From: Cordylochernes scorpioides | Taxonomy: Eukaryota; Arthropoda; Arachnida; Pseudoscorpiones; Chernetidae | Assembly: GCA_030710605.1 (NCBI GenBank) | Contig: CP092882.1 | Span: forward strand, 23,442,610 to 23,506,609 | DNA: 64,000 bases | Direction: 5' to 3' | In this document: piece after piece, positions 54,414 to 64,000 of the stretch | Numbering within the stretch: position 1 is the stretch's first letter | Layout: each line of letters starts with the position of its first letter | Program-made: the position numbers and the translations under genes | The notes under the pieces: model-generated | Told to the model about the DNA's origin: nothing | Databases searched by the model: none | Seen by the model: only the letters and a program-made list of their open reading frames with translations

Positions 54414-55310
54414 CATATCTTATAAACCACTCAGCCATGATCCATGCCCCAAATATCTGGGAGTAACCCTTGATAGATCTCTCACTTTTCGCCAACACCT
54501 TGAAAAAACGAGAGATAAATTAAAAACAAGGAATAATATCATGACTAGGTTGGCAGGCACCACGTGGGGCTGTGGTGCTGACACTCTACGCACGACTGCC
54601 CTCGCCTTAGTATACTCAGTTGCGGAGTACTGCGCCCCTGTGTGGGAAAGAAGCTCCCATACAGACAGCATAGATGCTCAACTTAACCAAACTATGAGAT
54701 TAATAACGGGAAACATGAGACCTACCCCTATAGACTGGCTCCCATATCTCTCTAACATAGCACCTCCTGACCTCAGAAGAAAGAAATCTACCTCCAACCT
54801 TCTCAGTAAAATTAAAGCTAACACTAAGCTTCCAATCAACACTGTTCTCGAAATTCCTCCCCCAACTCGACTAATATCAAGGAATCCTGCATGGGTGGCC
54901 GATGAAAATGTAGATCTTAAAGAAGAGTGGAGAAACCGATGGAGCAATCTTGCCATCGCCAACAAAGACCTGGTGGAGGACCCTAACACCAAACCTCCCG
55001 GCTACAACCTACCTAGGAGGACCTGGTCAACCCTCAATAGAATCAGGACCTCTACTGGTAGATGCAACTACCTACTAAATAAGTGGAACATGAGTCCAGA
55101 CCAGAACTGCGACTGTGGACAAATACAAACAATGCACCATATCCTAAGGGACTGTCCTCGAAGATTCTTCCAGGGAACACTTGGGGATATCCACCGGTGC
55201 ACAGAGGAGGCCCTGGAGTGGATTCGTCACCTCGACATTCCACTCTAGAGAAACTTGCCAACATTGTTGTATTGTGCTGTAAAAAACAATATCATACGCA
55301 ATAAATAAAT
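54414..55310 (+). mobile_element. 5'-truncated LINE with 14-bp target duplication
   Basis: Flanked by AAATCATATCTTAT at 54400-54413 and 55311-55324, with an AAAT-type tail (CAATAAATAAATAAAT). Its coding part is open to the natural stop at 55248. It landed about 50 bp after the family B hammerhead element. Confidence 0.85.
54421..55248 (+). CDS. LINE ORF2, C-terminal third (open fragment)
   Basis: About 275 residues. They cover the end of the reverse transcriptase (KYLGVTLDRSLTFRQHLEKT, with the thumb ALALVYSVAEYCAPVW) and the C-terminal domain, ending with a cysteine/histidine motif (CDCGQIQTMHHILRDC). No stops or frameshifts, so the insertion is young. This reverse transcriptase type is common in arthropod Jockey/I-group LINEs; the clade is from memory. 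It has no promoter of its own and is not expected to be a functional gene. Confidence 0.8.
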   Translation, partial: YKPLSHDPCPKYLGVTLDRSLTFRQHLEKTRDKLKTRNNIMTRLAGTTWGCGADTLRTTALALVYSVAEYCAPVWERSSHTDSIDAQLNQTMRLITGNMRPTPIDWLPYLSNIAPPDLRRKKSTSNLLSKIKANTKLPINTVLEIPPPTRLISRNPAWVADENVDLKEEWRNRWSNLAIANKDLVEDPNTKPPGYNLPRRTWSTLNRIRTSTGRCNYLLNKWNMSPDQNCDCGQIQTMHHILRDCPRRFFQGTLGDIHRCTEEALEWIRHLDIPL

Positions 55311-55380
55311 AAATCATATCTTATTATATTATGCTGCATCAGCGTGCCATATGTTATGAAAATTCCAAACTATTATAGAA

Positions 55381-55703
55381 GCGTATGATTCTTTTGAAAA
55401 TTAAACAATTTCTACTGCCCTTGCTGCAATGAAAAAATTAAAGATATATATTTATAATTGTATATAATTTTGCTGTCCTCAAAGCTTATGTTCATAGTTC
55501 ATCTAAAATACACCTTCCAAGAGTCTAACATCAGCATCCCTATAAAAATAAATCCGAAAAATTCAATATAACAGCGGTATGGTAAATTAAACTGTCGAAA
55601 CCGCTGAGAGGGTTCACTACTGATGAGCCAGGGGCCCTCACATTAATTTTTCCATTGCAGTAAGGGCAGTAGAATTTGCTTAAATTTTAAAAGAATCATA
55701 CGC
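55381..55703. mobile_element. Inverted-repeat family element
   Basis: Arms of about 60 bp (CGTATGATTCTTTTGAAAAT at left, its near-complement at right; both with CTACTGCCCTTGCTGC or its complement). The hammerhead-like words CTGTC-GAAACC ... CTGATGA-GCCAG lie at about 55588-55628. Confidence 0.65.
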
Positions 55704-56240
55704 GTCTATAATAGTTTTGAATTTTCATAAATAAGTTAATAATTAAGATTTGTCTATACGCCATATAGCAACCTAGTGTATACCAATATGCAGATAGATA
55801 AATAGTGAAAATTGAGATCAGGAATGGAAGATTCTATCCGAAAAAGAACACTAAGCCTTAAAGAAAATAGGATGGATTTGTAATTTTAATGCCTGCAGCT
55901 TACGATCTTTTATGTAGAGAGGGCTTAAGGAATAAATCTTTAGGTTGAAATTTTCAGAATTTCTCTTGGTTGTTGATTCGTTTGGTAGAAATTTATAAAG
56001 ATTGGGAAAAGAAAATCAGAGAATTGTTTAGTCACTTGGTGCTATTGCTCTTTTAATTAAAATTGCAATAAAAACAAATTTTAAAAAATATTTTAAAACA
56101 TTAGTTACTTTAAATTTCGTATTTTTTTATTTAATCTATTTGAAAGAAATTTTTTGGCAATAGAATTGACCATTGCCAGCTAAATACCTTTTCAAAAAAT
56201 TCTTGCTATTTCACAAATCCCTCGCTGATACCATGAAAAA
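55704..56240. other. AT-rich spacer
   Basis: Nothing recognised. Confidence 0.4.
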
Positions 56241-56470
56241 GAGGCATGCCTTGGACTAACGAGGATCATTAGACCGAAAGGCTTTGATTCCAGGTGGACG
56301 TTCGGAATTTTCCAAACCTGGTGTTACAGCATTCTAGATAATGCGTTTCTGCCATTTTGTAGAGACAGTCAATAGATGGCGCTTAGTCTTTACGTCTATT
56401 TCAACGGGAGGCTTCTCCTTTTTATAGATAAAATGTCTTCATTTAAATGAACATATATTCTACACCCCTA
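56240..56470 (+). mobile_element. Decayed retrozyme (family A)
   Basis: The order CTAACGAGG...CCGAAAGG, CAGGTGGACGTT, GTCAATAGATGGCG and ACGTCTATTTCAACGGGAGG follows family A but the ribozyme core is mutated (CUAACGA, stem II broken). Confidence 0.5.
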
Positions 56471-56840
56471 TTCCATTATTTTCTACCATTATCTATATGG
56501 TCTATGTAGAGAGACTATATACATTGATATACCATTCTTTCAAGCCGAAGACCTTCTTCTTTGTTTTCTTCAGCTTCTTTGATAGCTTCAAACTTGGTAA
56601 TGAGAGAATTGACTATCCAGGTGTTGTAAAAGATGGTATTTGGAAACCATCCATCTGTTTCTGGCACTAGTGAAAGTCTATCTGGATATTCTTCGCCAAT
56701 TACAAAGATTCAATCCTCTCTCAATTCCATTCCTGACGTCTTCTTAAGGAATTTAGGGCCTCATTAGAATTGAATGATTAAACGTAAATAGCCTTCTGAA
56801 AGATAACACTTTCTTACCATTGTTGCTCTTGGATTAGTTA
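56471..56840. other. Unassigned sequence
   Basis: No supported feature. Confidence 0.35.
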
Positions 56841-56849
56841 TAATCATAT

Positions 56850-57145
56850 AGCTCTAAAACTCCGCCTTTGCCGGTCCCAAGCCTGGATGAAAAGGGAGGA
56901 GGGGGAGCAGTAACAAGCTCACTAAAAAAACCTGGGCTCAGCTGGCCCGGCTGACAGTACCCTGTAAGGGCTCCTAATCCAGGGATACAGGATGAGCAGC
57001 GTTTGTACTCCATGTTAGGAGCGGCTGAACATGACGTCTGTTCCTCATGTCAGAGGCGGCCATTTCTTTTGGAGCTAAGTCGGCCTGCCACTGAGTAGTG
57101 CTTCCAGTCTTAATGACAAAGGCAGACGCATTCTACTTCACCCAG
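56850..57145 (-). repeat. Dispersed repeat, inverted partner of 58350-58627
   Basis: GCCTTTGCCGGTCCCAAGCC to CATTCTACTTCACCCA; the same sequence occurs inverted at 58350-58627. The GGTCCCAAGCC word reminds me of RTE-type LINE leaders, but I cannot confirm it. Confidence 0.6.
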
Positions 57146-57149
57146 TGTG

Positions 57150-57345
57150 GAGATAAGAAAGAAGCAGATATAGCTCTAAAGAAGCGGTCTGGAAGATTGA
57201 ATTGACGAAACCGCTGGGAGAGTTCACTACTAATGAGCCAAGTCCTCCCAATATTTTTCATCGCAGTAAGGACAGTTGAAGTTTGTGAAAAAAAAAAATC
57301 GCATCTTAATGTTTTCATTTGTTATATATAGATGGCGTGTTATTG
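57150..57345 (+). mobile_element. Inverted-repeat family fragment
   Basis: TTGAC-GAAACCGCTGGGAGAG ... CTAATGA-GCCAA, followed by CATCGCAGTAAGGACAGT and TATATATAGATGGCGTG. Confidence 0.5.
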
Positions 57346-57366
57346 CTATATAATCTTATTTTATTT

Positions 57367-57651
57367 ATAGTGGGCTGGTGGAAGAGTGATACAAACCTTC
57401 GTATTTCGACAGTCATGACACGGGATCGATTCCCGCAGTGGGCACTTTTTTTTCAGAAAAAATATTGCTTAAATGGCCTCCGATTCTTTCAAAAGTCCAA
57501 ACCCACCAATGATTGCAAGTAACGAATAGGCTTCCCTGGTACACTTGTAAATACAAAAGTCGAACTGTTTCTAGATTTGTAGACATATAGTGAACTTACA
57601 GTAAAAACAATCCCTTGCTACTCACCATAATAATCATAATGTACTTGGGAT
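57367..57651 (+). mobile_element. tRNA-derived SINE
   Basis: A head of about 75 nt with an A-box-like TGGTGGAAGAGTGA and B box GGGATCGATTCCCGC, closing in GTGGGCAC, then a T run and the family body (GGTACACTTGTAAATAC, GTAGACATATAGTG). This is the most complete copy in the window. Confidence 0.65.
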
Positions 57652-57704
57652 AAATTCCAACACCACAAAATATTCAATTTATTCTTATGAAATATTATCA
57701 CCAT

Positions 57705-57905
57705 ATGCATCCATGGACAAAACTCAAAGGAAGTTGTACCTTTTAGCATGTATATCGGGAAAATAACTCTGAAAGTTATTACAGTGACCTTTTTCGAAAA
57801 CACACGAGATAACCAAGTGTGAACCAAATTGCCTCTGTCTCCTTCAAAAAAAAAAAGACGACCAGCGACATTAAAAACTTCCCAATTTCTTGATATTTTA
57901 GAGAT
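57705..57905. mobile_element. Tc1-type MITE remnant
   Basis: CATGGACAAAACTCAAAGG end and internal GATAACCAAGTGTGAACC as in 2869-3419; the other inverted end is lost. Confidence 0.55.
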
Positions 57906-58349
57906 AGGTATGCAAAATAAGTAACTTTGCACTTTGGCATAAGTCATGGCAATTGAAACAATTCCTTTAGAAAAATAAAGTTTCAAATGCGGGATTCTAC
58001 TTTAAGTCGGGGTTGCGCAAGATTTCTTCATACTTGAGTTCTTTCTTTTCTACATTTTAAGACTTAGAAGAGAGATGTCCTCTAATATATGTATCAAATG
58101 TCTATATCTTCGATATTTCTGGATAATTCTAATAGAATTTCTGGATTTTACTCAGATGTGTTATAACAAACAAACATTTATGCATAATATAGTATTTACA
58201 GTACCTATATATGCGTCTTTACCTTTAATTATGCAACAGTACGTTGCATTATGTTCTTCTTCTTTCTTATCTCCACTCAATCATAATAGGGTGTCAAGCT
58301 TGTAAAGCTTTGAGACTTTTGAAAAAGAGATTTGACAACCATCATGATT
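57906..58349. other. AT-rich spacer
   Basis: Nothing recognised. Confidence 0.35.
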
Positions 58350-58627
58350 GGGTGAAGTAGAATGTGTCTTCCTTTGTCATTAAGACTGGGAGCACTACTC
58401 AGTGGCAGGCCGACTCATCTCCAAAAGAAATTGGCCGCCTCTGACATGAGGAACAGACGCCACGCTCGTAACATGAAGTACAAACGCTGCTCATCCTGTA
58501 TCCCTGGATTAGGAGCCCTTACAGGGTACTATCAGCCGGGCCAGCTGAGCCCAGGATTTTAAGTGAGCTTGTTATTGCTCCCCCTCATCCTTTTTTATTC
58601 GGGCTTGGGACCGGCAAAGGCGGAGTT
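58350..58627 (+). repeat. Dispersed repeat, inverted partner of 56850-57145
   Basis: Same element as 56850-57145 in opposite orientation, about 1.2 kb apart; a short open frame inside (58362-58562) has no supported function. Confidence 0.6.
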
Positions 58628-58732
58628 AAAGATGCATTATGTTCATTACTCTAGTAAAAAACTTTAATAGTGGTGATGAATAACGAGTCATAACACCAGT
58701 TTTAGTAAATTCAGACAACACCAAACATCATA

Positions 58733-58775
58733 TATACCATGGTTTCGGGCTATGACCCTCATCAGAACAAGGGTG
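58733..58775 (-). ncRNA. Hammerhead-like motif, incomplete (family C)
   Basis: On the minus strand CUGAUGA, stem II GGGU/GCCC with loop CAUA, GAAA and the palindromic stem III ACCAUGGU are present with triplet GUA, but I cannot pair stem I. It directly precedes (in + coordinates) the 170-bp tandem repeat. Confidence 0.5.
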
Positions 58776-59185
58776 GCTTCGATTTTATAACATCCTACAA
58801 GAGCGGTTATAAAATAGGTCGAATTCACCAAACATGTGTTTAACCTGAACGAATATATCTTTGTGCATACTTGTATAATTATAGGCGCAAATAAGACTCC
58901 AGCCACAATACCAATGATATTTGAATTAATTATCAGTACAGGGGAGGCTTCGATTTCCAAACACCCTACGAGAAGGGTAATGAAATCGCTCGAATTCACC
59001 AAACATGTGTTTAACCTTCACAAATACATTATTGTACATACTTGTATAATTATAAGCACAAATAAGACTAGCCATAATACAAATGATATTTAGACTAATT
59101 ATCAATACAGGGACGGCTTCAATTTCATAATATCCTACAAGAGAGGTTATGGAATCGGTCGAATTTACCAAACAGGTGTTTAACT
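58772..59185. repeat. Tandem repeat of about 170 bp, 2.4 copies
   Basis: Units start at 58772, 58943 and 59111 (GGNGGCTTC / GGACGGCTTC), with CCAAACATGTGTTTAACC and CATACTTGTATAATTATA in each. The length is in the range of small animal retrozyme monomers. Confidence 0.75.
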
Positions 59186-59330
59186 GTGAAAGGAATACTA
59201 AAGAGACAAGGGTCGCCTCTCCCGTCAAAATAGACGTCTAAAACCAGACGCCATCTATTGACCGTCGCCGCATCTAGCGGCCTCGGGTCGGTGACAAAGC
59301 CACAACAAGAGCTTTGGCAAACTGAAAAGC

Positions 59331-59385
59331 GTCATCTAGAGACCATGGTTTCGGGCTAATGGCCCTCGTCAGTCTAGCGCGGACT
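59331..59385 (-). ncRNA. Hammerhead ribozyme, type I (family A)
   Basis: Core CUGACGA, stem II GGGC/GCCC, GAAA, stem III ACCATGGT and GUC intact; stem I is shorter (five pairs) because of substitutions on both sides. Confidence 0.8.
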
Positions 59386-59649
59386 TTATTCCATGAGATT
59401 CACACGGGATCTAATGGAATCTTGACAATCTCCCAAAGAGGTGTTTAGCTGGCAAAGTGGCTGGGCCATATCTATGGCTAAAATATAGATGGAAATTTCG
59501 CCGGAAGGAAATTGATCTAAAGAGACATGGGTCGCCTCTCCCGTCAAAATAGACGTCTAAAACCAGACGTCATCTATTGACCGTCGCCGCAACTAGCGGC
59601 CTCAGGTCGGTGACAAAGCCACAACACCAGTTTTGGCAAACTGAGAAGC

Positions 59650-59704
59650 GTCCACCTAGAGACCATGGTTTCGGGCTAATGGCCCTCGTCAGTCTAGGGT
59701 GGAC
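59650..59704 (-). ncRNA. Hammerhead ribozyme, type I (family A)
   Basis: All core residues are intact. In stem I the pair that is G-U in the copies at 27469 and 43031 is A-U here, a change that keeps pairing. Confidence 0.88.
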
Positions 59705-59913
59705 TTTATTCCATGAGATCCACACGGGATATAATGGAATCTTGACAATCTGCCAAAGAGGTGTTTTGTCACCGACCCGAGGCCGCTAGTTGTGCGGCGA
59801 CGGTCAATATATGGCGTCTGGTGTCAGACGTCTATTTTGACGGGAGAGGCGACCCTTGTCTATTTAGATCAAATTCCTCCTGGCAAAATTTCCATCTATA
59901 AAAGGAATACATT

Positions 59914-59971
59914 ATTCGCCCTAGACTGACGAGGGCCATTAGCCCGAAACCATGGTCTCTAGGTGGACGCT
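59914..59971 (+). ncRNA. Hammerhead ribozyme, type I (family A)
   Basis: CUGACGA at 59926-59932, same stem II and III as the others. The outer part of stem I is lost because the copy begins near 59912. Confidence 0.82.
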
Positions 59972-60099
59972 TATCAGTTTGCCAAAGTTGGTGTTGTGGC
60001 TTTGTCACCGACCCGATGCCGCTAGTTGCGGCGACGGTCAATAGATGGCGTCAGTTTCTGACGTTTATTTTGACGGGAGAGGCGACCATTGCTTCCATT

Positions 60100-60690
60100 A
60101 TATAATTATAAACTCAAATAAGACTCTAGCCACAACAACAATTATCTTTGAACTAAAACATGAATATATACATATATATCATTATATCTCCTTTAGAATA
60201 GAGCGCTCAAAGATTATTCTGTGAACTATATTTGCAATTCTTTTATACCCCTACATACTCTATTCATCTCTCTATTAAATCCGTTAACCATTCAAAGTGA
60301 ATTAAAGATAAGCAGGAACCACCATTTTCCTCTTCCCAAGATCCCAGAATACGCCATTCATTACTAGTTTTGAATATAATCTGTTGGGTAGAAGTTAGCT
60401 CTAAAAAGAGTGAGATTGAAAGTACCTTTGTCATATCGTTCATATAGTATTATATTGTTCTGAAAATAGAGAAATCTATACTTAAATCATTAGATAGTGA
60501 AAAGGCATTTATTGGATTGAATGAAGTTGTGTATACACTAATAATATACAAAATAAAAGTTGAGTTTGTGTATACAAAAAGGTAATGCCTCGAAAAAGGT
60601 TGGCGTTCAGCCAACCGATATTTTGGCAAATAAATATTTTATTCAATTCAATATGTTTTTTTATTATCTAATAGTAATATATATAAGGTT
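60100..60690. other. AT-rich spacer
   Basis: Nothing coding is seen; a small hairpin (AAAAAGGTTGGCGTTCAGCCAACC) lies near 60595-60620. Confidence 0.4.
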
Positions 60691-60691
60691 A

Positions 60692-60875
60692 TAAAACGAA
60701 AATTGCAATTATACCGCGAATGTTTCTTTTATACAAAAATCGAAATTTATTTTCAAAGAGAAATAGCGACTATTTCTAACTTTAAGGATGAAGTATGATA
60801 GGATGAATTGTGAAGAGTAATGGCGAACGGAAAAATAAAAAGAAACATTCGCGGTATAATTGCAATTTTCGTTTT
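60692..60875. repeat. Perfect 41-bp inverted repeat with 102-bp centre
   Basis: Arms at 60692-60732 and 60835-60875 (ACGAAAATTGCAATTATACC and its complement) match exactly. This may be a MITE or foldback element; no target duplication is clear. Confidence 0.7.
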
Positions 60876-61147
60876 ACAATCATCAGCCGCGTTATATTGT
60901 ATTTTAAATATATATATAAGGTTAAATACAAATTTGTAAAATAAGATTAAAAAAATAAAGATAAATATATAAAAATAATTGATAAATACATATATATACA
61001 GTTTTCATTGGTAGCGTCCACCGCGAGAAAGACTCCGCCACCGATGTTCTAAGGAAAGTGAAAGCGAGTTAATGAAACGTCGGGAAATTAAAAAATGGTC
61101 AAATAGCCATTTTTTCACATTCAATATTCATTTTTTAATTATTATTC
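60876..61147. other. Unassigned sequence
   Basis: A short GC-richer piece at 61010-61060 has no recognisable function. Confidence 0.3.
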
Positions 61148-61235
61148 TCCCCTAGTTCAAATGGTACAGGCCATGATAATCATGATGGATAGTACTTAGC
61201 GCGAATGCTTTTAATTCAAGTTCACTATAAGTTTT
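61148..61235 (-). mobile_element. SINE tail fragment
   Basis: Complement of the SINE body end (GGTACAGGCCATGATAATCATG). Confidence 0.45.
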
Positions 61236-61920
61236 GTTGAAATTGACAATTGAAGATATTTCTACGGTATTTTATATGCTGATATTTGCATAGAATTTTA
61301 GTATTGTTTATGCTAATTGACATCTCTGTTTATATAGAGCGGCCTTTTTGGATTGTTGGTTGGCTAGCGGTTATTGGGATAGAGCAGTGCGGCGTGAACT
61401 GCTTAGTACATATAATTTGATCTTCTTTTATAGTTTTATACATTTAGGTAATAAAGGATCTTTTGTGGTAGATGTTTTGAAGAAATAGCCTTAGCCTTTT
61501 TTAATCAAATTAATTATTTTTTATATAAATACAAACTGAAAAATCAAAATGGTGGCTAATATTTACATCTACCAGCAACGAACTAACTATGTATATCTAT
61601 ATAACTTCTATATTTTCAGGTCACAGAGTTATCAAAAAATATACAAATTATTATTCATTTTAAAATAAAACATCGTGAAGTATTATTATTTTTCATATTC
61701 ATTATTCGATAAAAATATAGTTTTTAAACACTTTTAAAATATTACAAGTCAAAAAAAAAAAAAATGGAGAGCACGACTACACTTTCTCTTCCTCTACGAA
61801 TCTATAATTTTTTCCAACAGGTTTGCCATAGCCTTATTTGATTACTTGAACTCTCTGGTGAAATTTAAATTTTGAAAGAATAAGGGGCTATTGAAGCAAT
61901 TATTTCTTTAGAAAAAAAAA
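61236..61920. other. AT-rich spacer
   Basis: Nothing recognised. Confidence 0.35.
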
Positions 61921-61996
61921 AGTCCAATGCGGGATTCGATCTCGGTTCATGGCTATCGAAAAAACGGCGGTTTGTACCATTCTTCCATCAACCTTG
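61921..61996 (-). mobile_element. tRNA-like SINE head
   Basis: On the minus strand: GGTTGATGGAAGAATGG, GTACAAACCGCCG, GCCATGAACC, GAGATCGAATCCCGCATTGG, parallel to 57367-57445. A run of T follows on that strand. Confidence 0.5.
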
Positions 61997-62054
61997 ATAA
62001 ATCATATCTCTTTGTTTTTAAGGAGATCTTACTGGATAAATGTAATGGCATTTG

Positions 62055-62384
62055 ATCAAGGTCTTTGGTGTATATAAATTATACAAGGCCGCAGTCACCG
62101 TTCGGAGGAGATTAATAGAATCACCGAATGTCGTGGTCCATTTGGATGAGGAAAGCGAAGACTAGAACGCGGCTGATTCCACACAAGCCTGTTCAGTGAT
62201 TCGCTAGCCATGACGTATACACGAAGGAACGTGTGGCCATTGGACATGCGTCGGACCAGGAGGCTGTTGTTGAGTGCTGCGCTGTCTAGAGTATAGGAAC
62301 TCCATCTATTATTTCTTCCTGTGGTTAATCTGTATAAGACCGGTGGTCTTAATAAAGCTTTGTGTGTGTGTGTGAGTGTTTTAA
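62055..62384 (+). mobile_element. LINE 3' end
   Basis: Unique-looking sequence ends CTTAATAAAGCTTTGTGTGTGTG, matching the pattern of other LINE 3' ends here. No open coding part remains. Confidence 0.4.
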
Positions 62385-63500
62385 GGATATCTTCGGCCAA
62401 AGAGAAAAAGGTAAAACTTGAATAAAATTTAATAAATATCTCAGATATCCCCATCTGTCAACCTATTTCTTATCAAAAGACGTAAATTATCTTAATTTTC
62501 AATATTGAAATTAGTTTATTAATTTTTTTAATGTTATGCGAGTTTGGTTTCATATAGGGAAAAATGTGTGTACGCCTTATATTTATTATTTAATAATATT
62601 TTCATGTAAATATTTATTAAAAATATGAGTAATTTTCCACTTAGCGTTTCAGAATTAATTAGCAAGTCCAAATTGAAATGTCTTTAAATATTAAGAAGTG
62701 TGGCTTGCTCGCATTTCTCTAAGAACCATCTTCAAGCCTAAAAGCTTTTCCAGAAATTCTCTTGGAATCTCACATGACAGCTTCTACAACCCCAATCTAC
62801 TAAAATGCAAATAAAATTAATTTCAGCGAATGTGCTTTTAAAGTTTCAAAATTAATAAGCCAAAATTGCAAAGATATCTCGCTTTAAAAATAAAATAAGA
62901 ATCCTTTTTCTCTAAAAATGTTCTTACATAGATTTAAATAAATATTTTATTCAAATATGAAATTTATATATATATGAAAGAATTGCTTCACATTTTACTT
63001 GGAATTCATATTTTATATTAAATATAAAATAAAATGCGCCATCTGTAGGCGAAATTTTGAACTTTTTTTTATATTTTGAAGATTTATATAGAGGTATATA
63101 AAGGAAGAAAACTCTCTTTTCCAAAAAGTATTTTTATAAATAAAATATAAAGAATATGAGTAGACTAATTAGGTAACTTTAAGCTTCCAATTTATTCAAT
63201 AAATTCTAATATAAGAAAAAAAAGGTTTTGCTAATATTTATTTTGAAATAATTCTAATTATAAATACTTCGCAATTTTCCTATTTTATATCGTAAAGAAA
63301 GAAGATATGTGGATACAAATACCTCCCAGATCTTAAAACCTATGAGTAACCTTTCAACAATCACTTCAATTGTTTGAATGAAGAATTTACCTATTTGCAT
63401 ATGGGCCAATTGTAGAGGATATATACGAAAGTTTGTCATTTTGATTAATAATAAAATAAATATATTTATTGATATTTATTATTTAGTATTTGTATTTATA
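62385..63500. other. AT-rich spacer
   Basis: No gene or element boundary is recognised in about 1.1 kb. Confidence 0.4.
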
Positions 63501-63502
63501 CA

Positions 63503-63548
63503 TTCATGGACAAAACTAAAGGAATTTGTACCTTTTAACATGTATATA
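63503..63548 (+). mobile_element. Tc1-type MITE end, cut by a later insertion
   Basis: CATTCATGGACAAAACTAAA and ACCTTTTAACATGTATATA as in 2869; homology stops at 63548. Confidence 0.5.
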
Positions 63549-64000
63549 TGTGGTGAGGTCTGTTAGCCTCTTCTAGAATTCTGTCGACTTAAACTATGGT
63601 GTCAGTCCCTGACGACTCTCGCTATACTGTGTTAACCGAGAGGAACAGTCAGGATGGAGAGTTTTCCAGTACCTCTCTGAACCTTGGGAGACCTTTAAAA
63701 GTCCTCACAGAGTACAGGCAGTCGTGGTCGAGGCAGAGTGGAAAGCTTGGGAATGTCCTTACACAAAAAACGAAGGCCCAGTTGCACTAGGAAAGTCCGT
63801 GAACAGATAAAGGTTGAGTTAGGAGCGAAAGATGGAGATGGAAGAGTTCTTACTGGTCTACATGGTGGATGAGGTGGACCTGGGGTCAACCGACGAGGGC
63901 TCACGCAGATGGTGAAGTGACTATTTTTTTGGCTAAGACGGGGGCCTTATATATTCTTTCTGAGAAAGAGAGTATTGCATTTCAGATGTGAAGAGTGTGG
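63549..64000 (+). mobile_element. Possible LTR of an element running off the window (fossil)
   Basis: GC-richer sequence beginning TGTGGTGAGGTCTG interrupts the MITE right after TATA, as an LTR insertion would. There is no convincing frame. The element cannot be judged because the window ends. Confidence 0.3.

Larger units (their letters stand above)
59200..60095. mobile_element. Retrozyme cluster (family A), tandem plus inverted copies
   Basis: Two head-to-tail monomers on the minus strand start at 59200 and 59519 (319-bp period). The second is interrupted and joined to plus-strand pieces at 59766-59899 and 59912-60095. Three hammerheads are included. Words such as GTCGCCTCTCCCGTCAAAAT and GCCATCTATTGACCGTCG define the monomer. 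Confidence 0.82.

Noticed and set aside
56240-56300. Active hammerhead in the decayed family A copy
   Set aside because: CUAACGA replaces the core and stem II does not pair, so I list it only as a relic.

Overview
The window looks like nuclear DNA of an arthropod, most likely a chelicerate and perhaps a spider. It is AT-rich, gene-poor and full of transposable elements. The only convincing host genes are three tandem copies of a chitin-binding (Rebers-Riddiford) cuticle protein that ends in TNEPGT...DPADV, a style I associate with arachnid cuticle proteins. Species and family are inferred from memory of protein families; no search was run.

Layout. 1-4900: dispersed repeats, including a LINE tail fused to a tRNA-Gly-like segment, a Tc1-type MITE, inverted-repeat elements and a short solo LTR. 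4938-22915: a tandem duplication of a cuticle-protein unit in three copies (CDS at 5049-5570, 15130-15672 and 21916-22422). Each gene has a TATA box and is followed by a 55-bp minisatellite of very different copy number. Units 1 and 2 can be compared base by base, and at least five element insertions are present in one unit with an empty site in the other: an R1-like LINE, a DD37D mariner relative, a solo LTR, an inverted-repeat element with an 18-bp target duplication, and a MITE. 22920-33670: LINE tails, SINEs, decayed coding remnants and a retrozyme with a hammerhead ribozyme. 33676-35481: two Penelope-like GIY-YIG fragments forming a large, almost perfect palindrome. 36100-40330: a LINE-tRNA chimera, a dead mariner and a full-length LINE ORF1. 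40710-48255: a three-copy tandem array (2.54 kb unit) carrying two kinds of hammerhead ribozyme per unit; the middle unit is a crossover hybrid. 48804-52430: a broken Ty3/gypsy fossil. 52600-64000: LINE tails, a Penelope-type hammerhead element, an open LINE fragment, SINEs and a retrozyme cluster.

The main non-gene theme is self-cleaving RNA. I can fold about a dozen type I hammerhead motifs by eye, in two clear families and one weaker one, on both strands. Several sit in 319-321 bp tandem or inverted monomers, the architecture of animal retrozymes, in the same window as Penelope-like endonuclease sequence that could mobilise them. A further abundant inverted-repeat family carries the hammerhead core words in permuted order with a covarying stem. 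Whether that family is a ribozyme is open. The three cuticle genes are unrelated to this and appear to be ordinary, TATA-driven, intronless structural genes.
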